DNA of 18,987 nt from positions 1 through 18,987 of the forward strand of contig JABMPV010000462.1 of NCBI GenBank assembly GCA_013202595.1, given 5' to 3'. The notes beneath the pieces are model-generated. The model was not told the DNA's origin. It did not search any database and saw only the letters and a list, made by a program, of their open reading frames with translations. The DNA comes from a bacterium. GTDB taxonomy: Bacteria; Actinomycetota; Acidimicrobiia; Spongiisociales; UBA11373. Below are positions 12,852 to 18,987 of this stretch, piece by piece (position 1 is the stretch's first letter; each line of letters starts with the position of its first letter). The position numbers were made by a program, and so were the translations under genes.

Positions 12852-14543
12852 CTATTCGTCATACGGGTAGATCAATCCCCACAGCTGGCCCCCTGGCGGG
12901 TACCCGTAGAACCAGAGCGTCTGGAAGCCATCGGCGACGTAGTCGTCGATTGTGCATGTGATCTGCTCCCACGGTTCGATCTGATCGGGCAGTCCCGCGC
13001 ATTCGACCAGGAAGTTATTCAAGATGAACTCGGCACTACGCATGTCCACCGGGTCATCCGAAACGTTGAACATCCCTACCTCAGCGCAGTAGGGCTCGCA
13101 GGGTCCGACGCCGACCTGGATCATGCCGGGTGAGTCCCAGCCGGTCGGTGGCTCGTAGACGGTCATGCAACTGTTGAGGAACTCCGAATTGTCGGCGGCC
13201 TCGAGAGCGGGCCAGACTTCTCCGGCTCTCCCGGCCCTGATGCCGTCGAGGGTCTCGGGTCCGATGAGATCGGTAAGGCACTCTTCGGAGACGACGAACT
13301 GATTGGGCCACCATTCGGTGGTGAATCCGAGGGTCGTCGCCTCGAACTCTTGTTGGAAGGTTCCACTCGAGTGCACCGCGTTCATTTGGAAGCCACCGGG
13401 TGGGTCCACAGGGTCGCCGAAACAGTCTGTCGCGCGAGGAGGAACCAAATGAGTGGAGAGGTCGACGTTGTCGGTGACCGTCCAGTCCTCCACGCCACTG
13501 GCTACAAACCCGTACCCCATGTGGGTCCCCAGCAACGTGTTCCCGGAAACCACGGCACCCCGACTCGACGGCGATGGTTCGTCCTCGGGGATGCATCCGA
13601 TTCGCGGTCCCATTGCCACCCCGCGTCGGATCATCGCCCCGGCGGCGTCGATGGTGTTGTCGACCACACGTGTCCCAGTGAAGTCGCCGTCGAATGGCCC
13701 GTGATCCTCCATGGATATGCCGTAGTAGGCGACGCGGGTGCGCGAAATAATCGTGTTGTTGGCGACCAGCGATCCGGGAGCCTGGAAGATGACGATTCCT
13801 CCATCGGTGGCGTCGACGATCGTGTTGTACTCCACAATGCTGTCGCGACACGCCAGCGAGATGCCGTCGGCCATCCCGAACACGTGATCGCCAGCGGGTC
13901 CGAGTTCGTTGTATCTGGCTGTGCTGTTGGTGCAAAGACGATCGTCGCCCTCACCGAGATAGAGGACCGACCAGCCCCGAGGTTCGAATGCTTTGACCCA
14001 CTCCACCAGGTGCCCGGAAGCGGCGCCTCCCCACTCGATGAGAGCACCAGGCGGACCGTCTCCCAACCCGGTTTGGTTGCCGTCCACGATGAGGTTGCGT
14101 AGTTCGGCTCCGTCGTAGTTACCAGCTTCGAGGGCGGAGGCGATCTCGCTGCTGCTCACGATGAGCAGCGCCCTGGAGTCATCGGTCGGGAAGCCCCGGG
14201 TGTAGATTTTCTGATCGTCTGCCGTGATCCTGATCGTGTTGTGCAGTTTGAACACGGCATTGGGGCACAGAACCGCTTCAGACCCGACGGTGGTGAGGAC
14301 GCTCTGGATGTCAACGTCGGATCCCGAGGCGATACACGGTGCTGTGGTTGACGTAGTCACCGCCAAGGTCGTGGTAGTGACCTGTTGGGTCGTCGAGGCC
14401 ACTACTGCCGTTGTGGTCGTTTGAGCGGAAATTCCGTTGCTCGTCGTCAGATCGGTGGTGCCAGATGCGCATGCGGAAACGATCAGGCCGAACGCCAGCA
14501 CTGTCGCAATTGTGCGAGCAGCGCCAAGTCCTGCAGTGTTCAC
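12852..14543 (-). CDS. Lipoprotein with Thr-rich linker and right-handed parallel beta-helix
   Basis: A 563-aa protein from GTG 14543, with GGAGG six bases upstream. Residues 10-25 form a lipoprotein signal ending L-I-V-S-A-C25, followed by a T/S/V linker to about residue 68. Residues about 75-370 show pectate-lyase/NosD-type beta-helix coils: repeating runs such as L-R-N-L-I-V-D-G-N, D-S-I-V-E-Y-N-T-I-V-D-A, S-L-V-A-N-N-T-I-I-S, T-R-V-V-D-N-T-I-D-A, and A-V-V-S-G-N-T-L-L-G, with D-G-I-S-L-type strands between. No polysaccharide-lyase catalytic set could be identified. The last 190 residues are acidic, W/P/C-rich and unrecognised. It is probably a surface-displayed carbohydrate-binding or carbohydrate-processing protein; the substrate is unknown. 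It has the same strand and island as the InlB-repeat gene, but 471 bp apart with separate signals. Confidence 0.78.
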   Translation of the reverse strand: MNTAGLGAARTIATVLAFGLIVSACASGTTDLTTSNGISAQTTTTAVVASTTQQVTTTTLAVTTSTTAPCIASGSDVDIQSVLTTVGSEAVLCPNAVFKLHNTIRITADDQKIYTRGFPTDDSRALLIVSSSEIASALEAGNYDGAELRNLIVDGNQTGLGDGPPGALIEWGGAASGHLVEWVKAFEPRGWSVLYLGEGDDRLCTNSTARYNELGPAGDHVFGMADGISLACRDSIVEYNTIVDATDGGIVIFQAPGSLVANNTIISRTRVAYYGISMEDHGPFDGDFTGTRVVDNTIDAAGAMIRRGVAMGPRIGCIPEDEPSPSSRGAVVSGNTLLGTHMGYGFVASGVEDWTVTDNVDLSTHLVPPRATDCFGDPVDPPGGFQMNAVHSSGTFQQEFEATTLGFTTEWWPNQFVVSEECLTDLIGPETLDGIRAGRAGEVWPALEAADNSEFLNSCMTVYEPPTGWDSPGMIQVGVGPCEPYCAEVGMFNVSDDPVDMRSAEFILNNFLVECAGLPDQIEPWEQITCTIDDYVADGFQTLWFYGYPPGGQLWGLIYPYDE

Positions 14544-14650
14544 TCAGGTCCTCCGTGGGAGGCACATATGGGAAAAGTGATGTAAGCGTGACGTATCGGG
14601 TCGATTCCCTCCGGTCTTGAGATATCGATTGCGATCTGGAGGCCGGGTGA

Positions 14651-14875
14651 GGATCTACCAACCGTGCCCACCTCTCCCAACTCGCACGACAGGCGACCAA
14701 GAACCTCGCCACCACAACGCCCGAGCAACAGCAGCAGATCTACGAACTTCTCGACCTCCGCATCGATGTCACCGCCCAACGCACCTATGAGATATCAGGA
14801 ACGATCCCCACCCACGGCCCCTTCACAGGCGACACACCAAGTGAAGTTTCGTCAGGGGCCCCTCAGCACCCCTGA
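14651..14875 (+). pseudogene. Probable serine-recombinase C-terminal relic
   Basis: A frame without a start, open only between the stops at 14648 and 14873, encodes H-L-S-Q-L-A-R-Q-A-T-K-N-L-A, then T-P-E-Q-Q-Q-Q-I-Y-E-L-L-D-L-R-I-D-V-T and Y-E-I-S-G-T-I-P. The pattern 'Q-A-x-x-N-L-A-x-x-x-P-E-Q...E-L-L-D-L-R-x-x-V' followed by a short beta strand resembles the C-terminal end of large serine recombinases. Catalytic and zinc-ribbon regions are absent. It is likely a decayed remnant of an integrated element. Recognition is by pattern only. Confidence 0.4.
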
Positions 14876-14876
14876 C
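14851..14876. terminator. 8-bp stem-loop at end of recombinase relic
   Basis: GTCAGGGG (14851-14858) pairs with CCCCTGAC (14869-14876) across a 10-nt loop, overlapping the relic's stop codon. It is a plausible leftover terminator or element-end hairpin. Confidence 0.3.
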
Positions 14877-15020
14877 CTCTCCAGTGAGCGGTGCAGCCTG
14901 CTGGTTGATCTGTCGGCCACCGGGCCGAGTGTTCTGCGGGAGGCGAGCAGGTTCTGCTGCGCGTCAGGGCCGAATCAACTAGTGCCAGGCAATTGAGGTC
15001 TGCGAGGATTCCCCTTTCGC

Positions 15021-15209
15021 GTGGGCACCTTGGTCTTGCCCGTCACCTTGGCGCCGATCGGAGAGGTCAGCAGGTTTGCTGAGGATCCTGACATCCTCGC
15101 CGCGACCCTGGAGGAACGGGGAAGATGTGAAGTCCTGGCGCGAATGACGCTCCTCCGGCAGGCGATCGGGTACCTATCCAGGCCTCTGACCAGGCAGTTT
15201 GAGGTGTGA
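15021..15209 (+). CDS. Unrecognised 62-aa open frame, possible gene fragment
   Basis: A GTG-started frame, with in-frame sequence open back to 14997. It encodes V-T-L-A-P-I-G-E-V-S-R-F-A-E-D-P-D-I-L-A-A-T-L-E-E-R, then A-R-M-T-L-L-R-Q-A-I-G-Y-L-S-R-P-L. The second half is amphipathic helix with protein-like composition, which is why it is listed. There is no good ribosome site and no family I recognise. Its stop lies inside the first copy of the 28-bp repeat. It could be another mobile-element relic or spurious. Confidence 0.25.
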   Translation: MGTLVLPVTLAPIGEVSRFAEDPDILAATLEERGRCEVLARMTLLRQAIGYLSRPLTRQFEV

Positions 15210-15319
15210 AAGCCGTCCTATCAGGCCCACGGGAACCCTTCGGGTTCCTTGGGAGAAGCCTGCGGCTTCTCCAGTCCTGCGACGAACCGGGGGTGTGAAA
15301 GCCGTCCTACCAGGCCCAC
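15203..15319. repeat. 28-bp direct repeat, 89 bp apart, flanking two tandem hairpins
   Basis: The 28-mers at 15203-15230 and 15292-15319 (starting GGTGTGAAAGCCGTCCTA and ending CAGGCCCAC) differ at one base. Between them lie a 7-bp stem with TTC loop (15232-15248, GGAACCC/GGGTTCC) and a 9-bp stem with TGC loop (15252-15272, GGAGAAGCC/GGCTTCTCC). Two copies with a structured spacer point to a small non-coding repeat element or duplicated element ends rather than coding DNA. Confidence 0.6.
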
Positions 15320-15430
15320 TGCATATTCTCGAACCGCGTATCACCCCTGGTCAGGATGTAGGTCGCGTGTCTTGTCCTGTTGCCTGGAGAAGTTGCGTTT
15401 CTCACACCGCGCGGTCGGCCCTCCGGCCCG

Positions 15431-17173
15431 CTACTCCTCGATGATGTCGAGGAAGCGACCCCACAGTCCGGCGTAGACGCCTCCGGCAGTAATGAGATCC
15501 TGGTGGCGGCCTGTCTCGACGAGGCGGCCCCGATCGAGCACGAGGATCAAGTCGGCGTCGGTCACGGTTTCCAGACGATGGGCAACGACCACGACCGTGC
15601 GGCGTTCCCGTTCCTCGGTCACCGTTTGCAGGATGCGTTTCCCGGCCTCGGCGTCCAGTTCGGAGGTTGCTTCGTCAAGGATCAGGATCGAAGAATCCCG
15701 CAGAAGGCCTCGGGCGAGAACGAGCCGCTGGCGCTGTCCACCGCTCAACGTATCCCCCAGCTCTCCGATCGGAGTGTCCAGACCACGCGGCAGCGATCTA
15801 GCCCAGGCGCCGAGCGCCGACCGCTCGATCGCTCGCATCAGATCGTCGTCGGACGCATCCGGACTTGCCAGCCGAAGGTTGTCGGCCACCGTTCCGAAGA
15901 AGAGTTCGGGGCGTTGGGAAACCAGAGTCACCCTCGAGCGCAGGTCCGCGAGAGGAACACGGCGAACGTCGGTGCCACCGATCTCGATGCGTCCTCGCTC
16001 GGGATCCCGAAAGCGAACCAGCAGTTCGGCGAGTGTCGACTTCCCCGATCCCGATGGGCCGACGATGGCCACCATCGTCCGATCCGGGATCGTGATATCG
16101 ACACCGTCGAGGACGGCGGTTCGGGATTCCCCGAGAGCCACAGTGACTGCGATGATCCTGATCGAACCATCGGCGGGCAGTTCAACAGAGTCGTCCGGAT
16201 CCGTCACCGGCGACACACGGTCGGAGAGCTCGAATAGGCGTCCGGCTGAGGCAAGGGCCTGCTCCAAGTCGGGGACGATCTCCTCGAGCGCCCGGCCCGG
16301 CGTATTGATCGCCCAGGCCACGGCGATGGCGGCGGCGAAGGCGGCGAGGTCGATTGCCCCCGTCTCGATGCGGGCGATACCGACGGCTGCCGTCGTCACG
16401 ATGGCCCCAGCGGTAAGGAGTTCTCCAAGTGCCGATCGAGCGGCGGCCACGCGGCTGAGGCGTCTTCGAATGACGGCCGATGCGGCCGAGCGGTCGTCGA
16501 TCCGCCGGGTGATGAGCGGGACAGCTCGCAGGACGGCGATCTCGCGTGATCCCTGGACCGCGTCGGTGAGTGCGGCGGCCGCCTCTCCGCTGTCGACCCG
16601 AAGCTCGGTCGACAATGCCGCCACCCGCTTTGCCCACAGCCACGGGGATACGGCCACTATCAGCAGCGGCCATCCAACCAGCGCCAGGGCCAAGACCGGG
16701 TCGGCGAAGATCGCCAAGCCGATGATCGCGAGGAGCGGCACCACGATCGATCCCACCACCGGGGCGATCGTGTGGGCAAAGAACGGCTCCACCCGGTCGA
16801 CGTCCCCCACAACCCGGGCGACGAGATCACCGCTGCGCTCGTCCTCCAGCCCAGCAGGGGCCAGCGGCTCGATGTGCCGGTAGGTGTCGGAGCGGAGCGT
16901 GGCCAGCAACTGGAACGCCACGGCGTGGCCCGTGTACTGCTCGAGGTAGCGGAAGGATCCCTTCACCACGGCGATGCCGATCAGCAGGCCCACCATGGTC
17001 CAGGCACTCGACGCCGTACCGGTGGCGATCCGCACCACACCCACGGCAGCGATCGCCGGAATGGCGATCCCGAGGGTTTGGTTGACGACCCGGCACGTGA
17101 TGGATACCGCCATCAGCGGGGCCAGCGGCCGGAGCAGGCCCAGCAGGCGCCTGGTGATCGCCCGTCTGGTCAT
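15431..17173 (-). CDS. cydC: ABC exporter subunit, CydC-like (TM domain fused to ATPase)
   Basis: A 580-aa half-transporter. Residues 1-305 hold about six membrane helices and the CydC-like block R-Y-L-E-Q-Y (75-80), then P-L-A-P-A-G-L-E-D-E-R-S-G-D-L-V-A-R (103-120) and D-V-D-R-V. The nucleotide-binding domain has Walker A G372-P-S-G-S-G-K-S-T380, Q-loop Q420, signature L-S-G-G-Q (476-480), Walker B I-L-I-L-D-E (496-501) and switch H532, all intact. In E. coli CydDC exports cysteine/glutathione to the periplasm and is needed for cytochrome bd assembly; here the substrate is inferred only from likeness. Its ATG overlaps the stop of the upstream CydD-like gene by four bases (17170-17173, ATGA), indicating translational coupling. 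No cydAB is in the window, so another lipid or drug exporter role remains possible. Confidence 0.75.
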   Translation of the reverse strand: MTRRAITRRLLGLLRPLAPLMAVSITCRVVNQTLGIAIPAIAAVGVVRIATGTASSAWTMVGLLIGIAVVKGSFRYLEQYTGHAVAFQLLATLRSDTYRHIEPLAPAGLEDERSGDLVARVVGDVDRVEPFFAHTIAPVVGSIVVPLLAIIGLAIFADPVLALALVGWPLLIVAVSPWLWAKRVAALSTELRVDSGEAAAALTDAVQGSREIAVLRAVPLITRRIDDRSAASAVIRRRLSRVAAARSALGELLTAGAIVTTAAVGIARIETGAIDLAAFAAAIAVAWAINTPGRALEEIVPDLEQALASAGRLFELSDRVSPVTDPDDSVELPADGSIRIIAVTVALGESRTAVLDGVDITIPDRTMVAIVGPSGSGKSTLAELLVRFRDPERGRIEIGGTDVRRVPLADLRSRVTLVSQRPELFFGTVADNLRLASPDASDDDLMRAIERSALGAWARSLPRGLDTPIGELGDTLSGGQRQRLVLARGLLRDSSILILDEATSELDAEAGKRILQTVTEERERRTVVVVAHRLETVTDADLILVLDRGRLVETGRHQDLITAGGVYAGLWGRFLDIIEE

Positions 17174-18837
17174 GCCGGTGTCACCCCCATCCGGGAGAGG
17201 ATCTCCGCACCGTCGCTGCTCGCCGGGGCACCGGATGCCGCGATCGTGCCCTCCTCCATGAGCAGGATGCGATCCACCCCGACGATCGTGGAGCGGCGAT
17301 GCGCGATGATGACGACGGTTCGGTGTTCCATGAGAATCCCCATCGCATTGTGGAGCCGGGCCTCGGTGTCGAGGTCGACGTTCGAGGTGGGCTCGTCGAG
17401 GATCACGATGGGGGCATCGACCAGCAGTGCCCGGGCGATGGCCAGCCGCTGCGCCTCACCCCCGCTGATCTGGAGTCCCCGCTCCCCAACCGCTACCTCG
17501 AGCCCGCCGGGGCGGCGGGCGACGACGTGCGCAAGTTCGGCGGCCTCCAGGGCGGCCCACATCTCGTGCTCGGTGGCGTCGGGTCGGGCCAGCCGAAGGT
17601 TGTCGGCGACCGATCCGTGGAACAGGAACGGCCGTTGCGGGACCAGCACCGCGCGACCCCCGATGCGGATGGTCCCGCGGCTCGGCCGGAGCAGGCCGAG
17701 CGCCAGGTGGGCCACCGTGGTCTTGCCCGCCCCCGACGGCCCGACGAGCGCCACCCGCTCGCCCGGCTCGACCTGGAAGGTCACATCGGTGGCAGCCGGC
17801 CGGCCCTCCTCGTAGGAGAATCCGACGCCGGCGAACTCAATGGCACCCGGTGTGGCGCCGGACGCCGTCGGCGGGACGGTGAACCCCGATGCTAGGCGGA
17901 GCAACTCGCGGATCTGGCCGGCGGCGGCGCGCCCGATCGCCCCGACGTAGAAGAACCGGCCGATCAACGTCAAGGGCTCGATGAGCATCATCCCGAGCAG
18001 CACGATGGCTACGGCTTCACCCACCGAGATGGCTCCGGCCGCCGCGCGCGTGGCTGCCATCGCACTCGCCGCCACCACGGTCCCGAGTGTGAACAGGGAG
18101 TCGACGGCGAGGAGCGCCAACTGGTTCACCCGCAGCAGCGACATGGTCTCGACCCTGAGGCGCTCGGCCTCGGCGGCGATCTCGTCGCCGTAGTCCGTCG
18201 CTCGGTCAAACGCCTTGAGGGTGCGTAGGCCCTGGACGCCGTCGAGGAATCGGGCGGCGAGCTGATCGGCGGTGACCCGGTAGCGAGCGCTGACCGAGGA
18301 GAACCGCCGTTCCAGGAAGCGAAGCAACACGGGTGTGACGGGCAGCAGCAGGATCAGAACGACTGCGGTGACCGGGTCGATGATCGCCACGATGATCCCG
18401 ACGAGGATCGGGATGGACATGCCGGCGATCAACTGGGGGAGGAATGTGCCCGCCAGCCCGCCGGCCGCGTCGATGCCCTCCGTCGCCGGACCGATCACCT
18501 CGCCGGTTCTCCGCAACGATGGGGGCCCGACGGTGAGCACCGCGTCGAGCACGCGGCGGCGCAGGTCGGCCTCGACGGTGGTCGCGGTCGACGCCGCCAG
18601 TAACGGCGCCGCTGCTGCCGCCAACCCGCGCAACCCGAGCAGGATGCCGAGAGCGACCACGGAGCCGGTGGCGTCGCGACCTGCGACGACCCCGTCGATG
18701 GCGGCCGCAATGACCACGGCGGCCGCCGCCCCGAGCACGGCCCGCACCCAGCTCACCACAACGGACCCGGCCAGTTGACGGCGGGCGGCGGAGAAGAGGC
18801 GAATCTTCGTCTCCGGGGCACCGCTGCTGCGTCCCAC
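17170..18837 (-). CDS. cydD: ABC exporter subunit, CydD-like (TM domain fused to ATPase)
   Basis: A 555-aa half-transporter from GTG 18837; GGGGAG lies nine bases upstream. Residues 20-320 are the membrane domain, with CydD-like blocks R-R-T-G-E-V-I-G-P-A-T-E-G-I-D-A (109-124), F-L-P-Q-L (132-136), L-P-V-T-P-V-L-L (165-172) and R-F-L-D-G-V-Q-G-L-R-T-L-K-A-F (196-210). The ATPase domain has Walker A G366-P-S-G-A-G-K-T-T374, Q401, signature I-S-G-G-E (457-461, E in place of the usual Q), Walker B V-I-L-D-E (478-482) and H513. It should pair with the coupled CydC-like subunit as a heterodimer in the inner membrane. It starts 47 bases after a ferrochelatase-like gene on the same strand. Confidence 0.75.
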   Translation of the reverse strand: MGRSSGAPETKIRLFSAARRQLAGSVVVSWVRAVLGAAAAVVIAAAIDGVVAGRDATGSVVALGILLGLRGLAAAAAPLLAASTATTVEADLRRRVLDAVLTVGPPSLRRTGEVIGPATEGIDAAGGLAGTFLPQLIAGMSIPILVGIIVAIIDPVTAVVLILLLPVTPVLLRFLERRFSSVSARYRVTADQLAARFLDGVQGLRTLKAFDRATDYGDEIAAEAERLRVETMSLLRVNQLALLAVDSLFTLGTVVAASAMAATRAAAGAISVGEAVAIVLLGMMLIEPLTLIGRFFYVGAIGRAAAGQIRELLRLASGFTVPPTASGATPGAIEFAGVGFSYEEGRPAATDVTFQVEPGERVALVGPSGAGKTTVAHLALGLLRPSRGTIRIGGRAVLVPQRPFLFHGSVADNLRLARPDATEHEMWAALEAAELAHVVARRPGGLEVAVGERGLQISGGEAQRLAIARALLVDAPIVILDEPTSNVDLDTEARLHNAMGILMEHRTVVIIAHRRSTIVGVDRILLMEEGTIAASGAPASSDGAEILSRMGVTPA

Positions 18838-18884
18838 CTTCTGGCTCCCCTTCTCCGGGTCGGCTCCCTGCCGGCGGCCGGCGT

Positions 18885-18987
18885 TCAGACCGCGCTCCGA
18901 ATCATCTCACCGAGCGCAGCCGCCCACCCCGGGTCGGCGTTCACGCACGGGACGAGCAGCATGTCATCGCCCCCGAGACCCTCCCAC
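18885..18987 (-). CDS. C-terminus of a ferrochelatase-like protein, 5' cut by window edge
   Basis: The last 33 codons of a minus-strand gene are visible. It reads W-E-G-L-G-G-D-D-M-L-L-V-P-C-V-N-A-D-P-G-W, then A-A-A-L-G-E-M-I and a stop at 18885. The L-V-P-C-x-N-x-x-P-x-W/F-x-x-A-L pattern just before the end is what ferrochelatases (HemH) show at their C-terminus, but the piece is short and other families could look alike. If correct, the enzyme inserts iron (proto- or coproporphyrin) at the end of haem synthesis, which would fit an operon with a CydDC-type exporter 47 bases downstream. Confidence 0.45.
   Translation of the reverse strand, partial: WEGLGGDDMLLVPCVNADPGWAAALGEMIRSAV

Larger units (their letters stand above)
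14544..15430. other. 887-bp gene-poor relic region
   Basis: Between the beta-helix lipoprotein start and the ABC exporter end lies almost 0.9 kb without a complete recognisable gene. It holds the probable recombinase C-terminus (14651-14875), an 8-bp hairpin, an unclassified 62-codon frame (15021-15209) and a duplicated 28-bp repeat with hairpins (15203-15319). The stretch 14877-15000 shows nothing I can name. No clear -35/-10 for the lipoprotein gene was found upstream of 14560. Confidence 0.5.

Noticed and set aside
14664..14996. 110-codon ATG frame in the relic region
   Set aside because: Its translation is S/P/T-rich and frame-shifted relative to the more protein-like recombinase-like frame at 14651-14875.
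15203..15319. Possible two-repeat CRISPR array
   Set aside because: There are only two repeats, the spacer is 61 bp and itself forms hairpins, and no cas gene or leader is nearby.
15492..16883. 463-codon plus-strand frame opposite cydC
   Set aside because: It is antisense to a clear ABC exporter, and its S/R/A-rich low-complexity translation is typical of an opposite-strand shadow in GC-rich DNA.

Overview
This window is high-GC bacterial DNA, most likely from an actinomycete-type genome, with Acidimicrobiia as my best guess. The reasons are GC-rich third codon positions, frequent GTG/TTG starts, threonine-rich linkers after lipoprotein signal peptides, a mycobacterial Rv1086-like cis-prenyltransferase, and an LPXTG-type tail. 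This is judged by eye; no composition or phylogenetic calculation was run. No rRNA, tRNA or CRISPR array was seen.

Region by region: (1) 1-2518: the 3' part of a PLP-dependent D-cysteine desulfhydrase/ACC deaminase-like gene on +, converging through a palindromic intergenic stretch on a minus-strand pair, namely an SDR-DUF2867 protein and a truncated DUF1295-like membrane-protein fragment. (2) 2585-6630: a plus-strand run with a GT4 glycosyltransferase whose E-x7-E motif is altered, a lipoprotein with two copies of a neutral zinc metallopeptidase domain (the second catalytically degenerate), a Z-farnesyl-diphosphate-synthase-like prenyltransferase, and an orphan LPYTG sorting signal. (3) 6691-7589, minus strand: a histidine phosphatase followed by a tiny protein ending in CCGNHGDPGC. 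(4) 7875-10745, plus strand: a two-TM PH-like protein, endonuclease IV (nfo, all nine metal ligands present), a hairpin-rich non-coding array, a membrane-anchored c-type cytochrome, and a DUF805-like protein with a C-terminal zinc ribbon.

(5) 10.7-15.4 kb looks like an accessory island. It starts at an IS110-type transposase C-terminal relic and contains two large minus-strand exported proteins: an InlB-repeat secreted protein with a very good sigma70-type promoter, and a threonine-linker lipoprotein with a parallel beta-helix. It ends in nearly 0.9 kb of relic DNA with a probable serine-recombinase C-terminus, hairpins and a duplicated 28-bp repeat. (6) 15431-18987, minus strand: a translationally coupled CydD/CydC-type ABC exporter pair, preceded by the C-terminus of a ferrochelatase-like gene that runs off the window.

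Most genes are housekeeping or cell-envelope functions. No clear multi-gene defence or biosynthetic system is visible. The most unusual items are the tandem active/inactive metallopeptidase lipoprotein, the small CCGN-tail protein, the relic-bounded island with two exported proteins, and the two hairpin/repeat arrays.
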